Notes under the pieces: model-generated
What the model was told of the DNA's origin: nothing
What the model saw: the letters and a program-made list of their open reading frames with translations, nothing else
Database searches by the model: none
In this document: piece after piece, positions 22,910-28,810 of the stretch
Layout: every line of letters begins with the position of its first letter
How positions within the stretch are numbered: the first letter of the stretch is position 1
Position numbers and translations under genes: made by a program
Source of the DNA: JBFLVQ01 sp040758525
Lineage (GTDB): Bacteria > Acidobacteriota > Blastocatellia > Chloracidobacteriales > JADJPF01
DNA: 28,810 nt
Direction: 5' to 3'
NCBI GenBank assembly: GCA_040758525.1
Contig: JBFLVQ010000039.1
Span: 1-28,810 of the forward strand

Positions 22910-23223
22910 TGGCAACAACGATAAAGATACTACTGATTTTGGCTGTTATTCTATTGTCTCAAGTGAATGCAAAGAATCGACAGGACGATAGTAAACGTTT
23001 GTACAACCAGGGTAAAAAAATTTTTATCGCGAAATGCGCTAATTGCCATGGTGAAGCAGCAGAAAAACCATTTGATGAGGGTTTACCATTGAATGAACGG
23101 AAAATTACCAGAAAAGCTATTCTTGCTCGACTGGGAGATGCTACTGATGAAGAGAAGCAAGCAGTAACAATCTATCTGGAAAAGAATATGAAGAAACAGG
23201 GAAAAGTTTCTGACTCTCATTAG
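22909..23223 (+). CDS. Small exported monoheme c-type cytochrome
   Basis: 104 residues: signal peptide (~1-22, LILAVILLSQVNA) and one heme domain with C43-A-N-C46-H47. The class-I cytochrome helices are recognisable (KKIFIAKCANCH at the start, EEKQAVTIYLEKNM at the end), but there is no Met in the loop where the sixth ligand normally sits; the only late Met is M93 inside or after the last helix. The heme may therefore be five-coordinate or differently ligated. It has an AGGAGG ribosome site inside the end of the anti-sigma gene and overlaps it by one base, so expression of the two is coupled. Likely a partner or output of the sigma system. Confidence 0.85.
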   Translation: MATTIKILLILAVILLSQVNAKNRQDDSKRLYNQGKKIFIAKCANCHGEAAEKPFDEGLPLNERKITRKAILARLGDATDEEKQAVTIYLEKNMKKQGKVSDSH

Positions 23224-23263
23224 CAGGAGATTATATTCACATACCGTAGAAAGGAATATTTAG

Positions 23264-23722
23264 ATGCACCTATCGATCTATTTACTAATCATGTTAGTGG
23301 TGCTAAACCTAACTGCCACGGGGTTAGCTGAAAAACTAGACCAACCACAACAGGAAAGTGAGATCCTGGCTGTGGTAGAACGTTGGTGGAATGGCTGGGC
23401 AACCAGAGATATCAGGTCGCTAGAAGAGATTGCTGATGAGAATTTCATCGAATTTACCGGCAGTGGCTCAAAGAGATCTGAAGGGAAAACGAAATTATTA
23501 GAGACTGCCAAGGCGGTAATGCCTTTACTAGAATTAGAAAAATGGCAGATTAAGGATGCTAAAGTTATTTTTCATGGAGATACCGCAGTCTGCAACTACT
23601 ACTTTTGGGAAAAATCTAAATTTAATGGCAAGGAGTATCAGATATCAGGATGTGCTACCGATATTTTCATCAAGAAGAATGGAAAATGGAAGATGATATC
23701 TCATCATGGAACTCATTTATAA
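23264..23722 (+). CDS. Secreted NTF2-like protein (DUF4440-type)
   Basis: 152 residues with an N-terminal signal peptide (hydrophobic ~3-20, ending near TGLA) and an NTF2-like fold: helix ILAVVERWWNGWATRDIRSLEEIADENFIEF, a central strand set, and the typical end IFIKKNGKWKMISHHGTHL. This matches the DUF4440/SnoaL-like group of small exported proteins with unknown substrate. It begins 40 bases after the cytochrome gene and is probably the last gene of the sigma operon. It is not closely similar to the other NTF2-like protein at 19084-19509, which has no signal peptide. Confidence 0.85.
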   Translation: MHLSIYLLIMLVVLNLTATGLAEKLDQPQQESEILAVVERWWNGWATRDIRSLEEIADENFIEFTGSGSKRSEGKTKLLETAKAVMPLLELEKWQIKDAKVIFHGDTAVCNYYFWEKSKFNGKEYQISGCATDIFIKKNGKWKMISHHGTHL

Positions 23723-23846
23723 CTAGCTCGGTGATTATAAGATCAATGCACCATCTTGGGCAGGAGGCACAGTAAAGGTAAAGAACGATATTTAGCTCTC
23801 CTTTAATATTGTTGCTAATAAAAGTTGATAGTAAATAAAAGAAAAA

Positions 23847-23882
23847 GCTAAGCTCATGGCCTGGGGAAGCCACGAGCTTAGC
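23847..23882 (-). terminator. Intrinsic terminator of the NHL-repeat gene
   Basis: GCTAAGCTCATGGC (23847-23860) pairs with GCCACGAGCTTAGC (23869-23882), a 14-bp stem with one wobble and an 8-base loop. On the minus strand it is followed by TTTTTCTTTTATTT, a good U-tract, about 200 bases past the stop of the NHL gene. Confidence 0.8.
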
Positions 23883-23937
23883 AGAGTGATGGGGGATGTG
23901 ACATTTGCATATAGGCTACTGTAATAGTTAATTACCA

Positions 23938-23957
23938 TTGGTAAACGGTTTTACCAA
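23938..23957. repeat. 8-bp inverted repeat TTGGTAAA/TTTACCAA
   Basis: TTGGTAAA (23938-23945) and TTTACCAA (23950-23957) are perfect inverted repeats with a 4-base centre, 128 bases past the stop of the NHL gene on its transcript. It could be a protein-binding dyad or a small RNA hairpin; function unknown. Confidence 0.4.
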
Positions 23958-24084
23958 AAGTGTGTTAAATATATTTTCCCAGACTGAATTAAGGTCTCTT
24001 ATAAAGTAACGCGTTAAGCATTGATAAATGCTATCATGCGAAAAAAGATTTTTATAGAAAATTTTAGTTTAGAAAACTATGCAG

Positions 24085-27000
24085 CTATTCTCCGTGGTTA
24101 CTTTCGCCAAACAGTTTCACCAAACGTATTGAAGCGAACCCAACACTTCTAGAGTTGATCAGCAGATTGTCATTTTGGTCTATACCTATTGACTCAATAC
24201 CGGTGAGTTTAGCATTGGCGGCAGGTCCGCCATCGCCTGTATAATCGCCATAATCGCTACGTATCACAGTAGTAATGATTCCTGTACCAGCATCAACACG
24301 CAGAATACGAAGGATACCACGCTCATTAGTAACAAATTCATAAGAACCGATATAGATATTTCCTTTAGAATCTTGGGCCATACTGGTGACATATCCTAAG
24401 CCTGCTTTCTTGGCTGGACCGCCTTCTCCACTAAACTTTGTTTTGCCATTACCAGCAATAGTAGAAATAATATTGGTACGTGTATCTATACGACGCACAC
24501 GATTATTATCAACTATTAACAGGTTGCTACCCCCATCAATAAGTATATTGTTTGTAGAAAGCCAGCTATCAATAGCAAGGACACCATCCTGCTGAGCTAC
24601 ACCGGTCCCACCGGCCATAGTGTTGATGATGCCTGTATGCACATCGACTCGTCTGATACGGTTAGGGTAGAGCAGATACAGATTATTATCGGCGTCAACA
24701 GCAATATCATTGAGACTGCCTAAGCCTGCTGTTAGCGCAGGTCTACCGTCATTAGTAAGAATCTTATCTCCATTGCCAGCTATCGTAGTGATAATGCCTG
24801 TAGTGGCATCGACACGACGAATTCTATTACTCCATAGATCGAAGATATATAAGTTACCAACTTTGTCTACATCAAATGAAACAGGGAAGAGCACTACTTC
24901 AGTAGCGGGTATATCATCTTGAAAAAATGGATGTATAGACGAGCCGCGCCCTGCCACTATTTTTACTCGTCCTGTGCGTATATCTAATTTGCGTATAAGC
25001 CCATTTATAAGATCAGAGAAATAGAGATTGCCGCTTCCATCACGTACAATCTTTTTCACATCTGCCAAACTGGTCTTAGCGGCTGGCAGATCATCACCGC
25101 GAAAACTTACCAGCTCGCTGCCTGCCACCAATGTGGCAGTGCCGCCCCTTTGCGCATCCATACGCCTAACACTATGGTAGGTAGTAATGAAGAGATTTCC
25201 TACCCCATCTAATGCCAATCCACCCAGCACTACCAATTTATCTTCGGGTCGATGAGGATCTTTGATCGGCAGCGTACGTATCAGACCAGTTTTAGCATCT
25301 ACACGAGAGAGCGAACCATCAAAGATCAATAGACTATCATCTTTATCAATAGCCAAGCCGGATACATAGCCAAGGCTGGCATTAGTAGCAAGCTTGCCAT
25401 CGCGTTTAGAAATATCTATAGAGCCACTAGGGCCAGCATATTTACCATTGCCTGCTACTGTAGTTATTATTCCGGTAGTCGCGTCCACACGTCGCACACG
25501 TAGGTTTAATAGATCGCCAATAAATATATTGCCTGCTGCATCCAAAGCCATGGTTCGTGCATAGCGAAAACTGGCCTCAGTAGCTGGACCATTGTCACCC
25601 TTAAATTTTCTCTGACCGTCGCCAGCAATAGTAGTAATAATGCCAGTCTTGGCATCGACACGGCGTAGACGGTCTTCGCCCAATATATAAAGATTGCCTG
25701 TTCCATCAACGGCAATATCGGTTATCCTTCCCAGACCAGCTTTAGTTGCTGGCCCGCCATCACCACCAAAATATCTAGACTCCACACCAGCTACTGTAGT
25801 AATTCTACCGGTTAAAGCATCTACACATCGCACAGTAGAAGTATACATATCAGCAATAAATATATTGCCGGCGCCATCCAAAGCAATCCCAGCAGGAGTT
25901 ACCATTGCTAAATTAGCAAGTTCTCCATCTTTCAGCGAAGAACCGCCTCCCGCCACGGTTGTAATAATCCCTGTGGCAGCATCTACACGTCGTATACGCT
26001 GTGCAGAAATATCAGCAATAAAGAGATTACCATTGCTATCTACGGCGGTTCTTATGGGATGGAAGAGGCTGCCCTTGGTAGCAATACCGCCATCACCAAA
26101 GAAAGAGAGCCCCCCCACTATTGTAGTAATTCCGCCTACTGCCAGTTCAGAAGCCGGTTTTGCTAATATATCCAACTCCCTTTGGGCAATGCCGCCGCGT
26201 GTAAGCACAGTAAGAGTTCGCACCCCAGGGGCATTCTGAGCGGTAATCTGAAAACGAATCTCGGTAGCGCTTAAGATCTTAGCATTCTCAACAATACGAT
26301 CACCAAATGTGACTACACTCTCAGGAGCAAAATTCTTCCCTTTAACGATCACCTCGACTTCGCGATTAAGAGGAAGTGTGTTGGGAACAACTTCCATAAC
26401 CTCTGGTCCGCCTACGGTTACCACTTTTACGGCTTCTGTCTCAAGTTGCTCATTCTCATCAAGGACAAAGACCTCACGGCCACGTACGATCACGCTGACA
26501 GCCTTATTGAAACTAACATTTGGTTGTGCTAACTGGATCACTTGCGGCATTTGATTGGTAGGTCGGGTGACAACCTGCACACCATCTCGGTCTACTACAT
26601 AGATATTTCCTATGCCATCTAAGCTGACCGACTGAGGTTTATCAAAAACAATCTCATCTGCCTTCTCATCGGCTGCCCATAGCTGTGCCATTGTTACCCC
26701 ACGAGCACTGGAAGCCACTCCTAAGGTTGATACATTGGCTGCTAATTGACCATTGTTCTTTCGTACTATCTCGATAATACGGACACGGTTATTATCCTGA
26801 TCAGCTACTGTAAGAATACGACCGTCAGAGCTTAGCGCCATACCCGATGGCCGGTTAAATCGTGCTTGCTGTCCGTGCCCATCCTCTTTACCGCGTATCC
26901 CAGGCGCACCGGCAAGAAGCAACACCTCTCGACGAGCAAAATCAACATAGTAAATGGCATGATTATCTGTATCAGCAATATAAAGATTACCGCCAGTATC

Positions 27001-27795
27001 AACCCCAATTCCCCTTGGACTGCTTAACAGCATTCGTCCAAAAGATGCGCTACCATCGCTATCAAAAGGGCTTGTGCCGGGTGAGCCTGTGCCTAACACA
27101 GTCTCGACACGATTATTGAAGTCGATTCTGCGAATACTATGATTAAGAGTGTCGGTAATATAGATACCACCACGGGGACCATTATCTATAGCAATAGCAG
27201 TAGGTCCGGCAAAGAGCGCCTCGGTTAAACTACCATTACGATTGCCAGCGATCTTTTCCTGTCCAGCAAATGGTTTAATCTCACTAGTCAGCGCTTTGTC
27301 GGCTCTTAAAATTACATGTTTATCAGGATTACTAATATAAAGTGCACCTCGGCCATCGATCTTGGTATCGCCGGGCACTTTTGCTCCTTTGCCTCGGCCA
27401 ATCTTGGCTACTACAACAAAGACAGAGACACTCTCATTGCCACGCCGCGCCGTAATGGTAGCAAAACCCTTCTTAACACCCTCCACTTCTCCTGTGCGAG
27501 GATTCACTCGCGCAATATCAGGACTACCCGATTCCCAGCCGACACCCTCAGCAGGCTGGCCATTGAGGTCGATAGCGCTTAGCTTAATATGATTCCCCTC
27601 ATTAACGACGGGATTACGCTGTTTAATGACAAAATTGGCACTCGATGTTTCTGTAGATGTTGGCGGTGTCAATAAAGGAAGTTCACCACTACCATTTCCA
27701 AATGTATTTAATGACACCGGCAATGGCAATGACAGGTAGATTAATAGCCAAACAAAGAGCGCAAAGGAGAGTCTAAAAAACAACCGAGAGCGCAT
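24085..27795 (-). CDS. Giant exported NHL-repeat beta-propeller protein with Ig-like and IPT domains
   Basis: 1236 residues. A signal peptide or anchor (~5-28) is followed by a BIG2-like Ig domain (~55-130: VNEGNHIKLSAIDLNG..GWESGSPDIARVNPRTGEVEGVKKGFATITA), a first NHL propeller of about six blades (~140-455), an IPT/TIG domain (~463-545: VPNTLPLNREVEVIVKGKNF) and about twelve more NHL blades (~553-1230), enough for two six-bladed propellers. The second set has a period of ~54-58 residues with the core GNLYI(A)D...RIRRVDATTGIITTVAGNG. It is probably a surface or periplasmic binding scaffold; no catalytic motif is visible. It stands alone with its own terminator. The adjacent archaemetzincin gene runs in the same direction 347 bases upstream. 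Confidence 0.9.
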   Translation of the reverse strand: MRSRLFFRLSFALFVWLLIYLSLPLPVSLNTFGNGSGELPLLTPPTSTETSSANFVIKQRNPVVNEGNHIKLSAIDLNGQPAEGVGWESGSPDIARVNPRTGEVEGVKKGFATITARRGNESVSVFVVVAKIGRGKGAKVPGDTKIDGRGALYISNPDKHVILRADKALTSEIKPFAGQEKIAGNRNGSLTEALFAGPTAIAIDNGPRGGIYITDTLNHSIRRIDFNNRVETVLGTGSPGTSPFDSDGSASFGRMLLSSPRGIGVDTGGNLYIADTDNHAIYYVDFARREVLLLAGAPGIRGKEDGHGQQARFNRPSGMALSSDGRILTVADQDNNRVRIIEIVRKNNGQLAANVSTLGVASSARGVTMAQLWAADEKADEIVFDKPQSVSLDGIGNIYVVDRDGVQVVTRPTNQMPQVIQLAQPNVSFNKAVSVIVRGREVFVLDENEQLETEAVKVVTVGGPEVMEVVPNTLPLNREVEVIVKGKNFAPESVVTFGDRIVENAKILSATEIRFQITAQNAPGVRTLTVLTRGGIAQRELDILAKPASELAVGGITTIVGGLSFFGDGGIATKGSLFHPIRTAVDSNGNLFIADISAQRIRRVDAATGIITTVAGGGSSLKDGELANLAMVTPAGIALDGAGNIFIADMYTSTVRCVDALTGRITTVAGVESRYFGGDGGPATKAGLGRITDIAVDGTGNLYILGEDRLRRVDAKTGIITTIAGDGQRKFKGDNGPATEASFRYARTMALDAAGNIFIGDLLNLRVRRVDATTGIITTVAGNGKYAGPSGSIDISKRDGKLATNASLGYVSGLAIDKDDSLLIFDGSLSRVDAKTGLIRTLPIKDPHRPEDKLVVLGGLALDGVGNLFITTYHSVRRMDAQRGGTATLVAGSELVSFRGDDLPAAKTSLADVKKIVRDGSGNLYFSDLINGLIRKLDIRTGRVKIVAGRGSSIHPFFQDDIPATEVVLFPVSFDVDKVGNLYIFDLWSNRIRRVDATTGIITTIAGNGDKILTNDGRPALTAGLGSLNDIAVDADNNLYLLYPNRIRRVDVHTGIINTMAGGTGVAQQDGVLAIDSWLSTNNILIDGGSNLLIVDNNRVRRIDTRTNIISTIAGNGKTKFSGEGGPAKKAGLGYVTSMAQDSKGNIYIGSYEFVTNERGILRILRVDAGTGIITTVIRSDYGDYTGDGGPAANAKLTGIESIGIDQNDNLLINSRSVGFASIRLVKLFGESNHGE
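24110..26150 (-). repeat. In-gene tandem repeats (~165 bases per unit) coding NHL blades
   Basis: About twelve diverged copies of a ~160-170-base unit coding one propeller blade follow each other. The best kept stretches are those coding RRVDATTGIITT and DGGPAT. The copies have diverged in both bases and residues, so the expansion is old. Confidence 0.8.
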
Positions 27796-28142
27796 ATTAA
27801 CCTCTCTTATACCAATTACTTACTAGTGACAGCCAGGCCTCCAAGACAATGGTTTGAGCGTGCTGATTACACTCCTACCGTAATGTAACGCGTAAAACCG
27901 CCGCGAAAACCATCATGGTCATGCCTTTTTTCTATCGAAAATCTGCCGGTTATCCCGTAATCGATTGTTGATATATTGAAAGGCAAACGGCCTAAATGAT
28001 TAAACAACCATTCTACCATTATCGCCAGCTAAGTTCACTTTGTTGCCGAACTTGCTCTGTTCTTAAGATATTAGTAGTGATACTTAATAGTCAAAGGATA
28101 TTGGGTAGCACTAGCAAATCTGCAACAATGCTACCCAACAAT
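27796..28142. other. Intergenic region between archaemetzincin and NHL genes
   Basis: This 347-base region lies between two minus-strand genes. It carries a hairpin near 28101-28138 after the protease gene and, close to the NHL start, TGGTATAAG on the minus strand, which looks like an extended -10 but would leave almost no leader. No gene seen. Confidence 0.5.
28101..28138 (-). terminator. Terminator-like hairpin after the archaemetzincin gene
   Basis: TTGGGTAGCA (28101-28110) and TGCTACCCAA (28129-28138) form a perfect 10-bp stem with an 18-base loop, 4 bases past the stop of the minus-strand protease gene. The T-tract on the minus strand is weak. Confidence 0.5.
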
Positions 28143-28754
28143 CTAGCGAGATTTCAGAAAGGGCGCGATAGTGGCGGCACAACGTGGGCAGAAATCTGGG
28201 GGAGGGCTGGAGAGTTCATCTCCAGCAGCCATTAGGCAATTATGGTTAGCACAGTGTCTAAGCCCTAACGTATGACCTAGCTCATGCCGTATTACCGTAA
28301 GCAGATGCAATCTACGTAACTGTGTATCTGTCTTAATACGAAAACTGGAGACGATCGCAGCAGGGCCGCTCAGATCTCCTAAACCATAAACACCCCAATC
28401 ATTGTGTACGCCTTTAACGATTGAGATATCTGCTGTAGTAATACCTATGATCTTACTACCTTGGGGACACTGTGAGCCAAGGTGATCAAGTAATTCTGTG
28501 GCGCGATGCCGACCTCTAGCATTTGCCCGTGTAGGCAGTGTGGTAGACGGCATTATATAGACTTTTATGTGAAACGACGCTTCTATTCCTCTAGCAAATA
28601 CTACTAGATCTTCACCAGAAAATTTACCTAGTGGTTGTAGATAGACGAGCAATGGATCTGTTCTATGCTTCTCATTAACCTGTTCAGCCTGCACGTCTAG
28701 GTTAAATGTCAAAAACCCTAATAATAGTAGTATTGAAAGAAGACTCTGGCGCAT
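28143..28754 (-). CDS. Exported archaemetzincin-type zinc metalloprotease (M54)
   Basis: 203 residues. The zinc motif H157-E158-L-G-H161-T-L-G-L-R-H167 is followed at once by C168, C173, M175 and a later C189-x2-C192 pair. This order (HExxHxxGxxH, C-x4-C-x-M, C-x2-C) is the signature of archaemetzincins, where the four Cys bind a second zinc; the gap from the Met to the last pair is shorter (13) than the ~17 of the family description. A signal peptide (~1-23, ending VQA) predicts export, unlike the mostly cytosolic family members. Other family features such as PLG near the start (PLGKFSGEDL) are present. Substrate unknown. The ATG is the only one near the start; its ribosome site is weak. Confidence 0.88.
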   Translation of the reverse strand: MRQSLLSILLLLGFLTFNLDVQAEQVNEKHRTDPLLVYLQPLGKFSGEDLVVFARGIEASFHIKVYIMPSTTLPTRANARGRHRATELLDHLGSQCPQGSKIIGITTADISIVKGVHNDWGVYGLGDLSGPAAIVSSFRIKTDTQLRRLHLLTVIRHELGHTLGLRHCANHNCLMAAGDELSSPPPDFCPRCAATIAPFLKSR

Positions 28755-28810
28755 CGATAGTTCATCACTCAGAAGAATAAATTTGTTAGATAAATAACCT
28801 GGATATTTTG

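Larger units (their letters stand above)
23723..24084. other. Intergenic region between convergent genes
   Basis: This 362-base A/T-rich stretch lies between the stops of the plus-strand NTF2-like gene and the minus-strand NHL gene. It holds the minus-strand terminator at 23847-23882 and an 8-bp dyad at 23938-23957. I found no convincing open frame or RNA gene in it. Confidence 0.6.

Noticed and set aside
25694..26239. 181-codon plus-strand open frame opposite the NHL repeats
   Set aside because: It is the antisense reading of regular repeats, which by themselves keep a frame open; its Pro/Ile/Ser-rich repeats mirror the coding strand.

Overview
The window is dense, gene-rich bacterial chromosome with bacterial promoters, Shine-Dalgarno sequences and intrinsic terminators. 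The gene content points to an aerobic, respiring Gram-negative-type bacterium: a porin-like protein with a C-terminal Phe, several c-type cytochromes, a Rieske/cytochrome b pair, a zinc-ribbon Ser/Thr kinase fused to an FGE-like domain, a DUF1111 di-heme protein and a giant NHL-repeat exported protein. This mix resembles Acidobacteriota (Blastocatellia-like). That placement is inference from gene content only; no rRNA or other marker gene is present. I saw no tRNA, rRNA or CRISPR array.

Layout. (1) 1-800: a scar holding the N-terminal third of a TnpB, a long hairpin, and the C-terminal remnant of a DinB/DUF1572 gene. (2) 816-4020, minus: NAD-type isocitrate dehydrogenase, M17 leucyl aminopeptidase and a TlpA-like thioredoxin. 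(3) 4345-10201, plus: small ORF, Rieske protein, cytochrome b fused to two cytochrome c domains, an 822-residue protein I do not recognise, and a PaaG-like crotonase, closed by a strong terminator shared with the convergent block. (4) 10327-17705, minus: PP2C phosphatase then porin; DUF1111 di-heme protein; kinase/FGE-like fusion overlapping a cupredoxin-like exported protein. (5) 18041-18796, minus: zinc-ribbon protein. (6) 19084-21288, plus: NTF2-like protein, acyl-CoA dehydrogenase and a double-ACT protein, with a good sigma70 promoter and a terminator. (7) 21449-23722, plus: ECF sigma factor, membrane anti-sigma factor, small cytochrome c and a secreted NTF2-like protein. (8) 24085-27795, minus: 1236-residue beta-propeller protein with its own terminator. 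(9) 28143-28754, minus: exported archaemetzincin-type protease.

Two modules deserve most attention. The cytochrome b keeps three of the four expected heme-b histidines, but the fourth (residue 202) is Arg, and its Qo motif is PVWY instead of PEWY/PDWY; it sits in a likely operon with the unrecognised 822-residue protein. The sigma/anti-sigma operon carries a CxxCH heme-c motif at the periplasmic C-terminus of the anti-sigma factor, followed directly by a cytochrome c without an obvious Met ligand. This could be a heme- or redox-sensing ECF system, which is inference.
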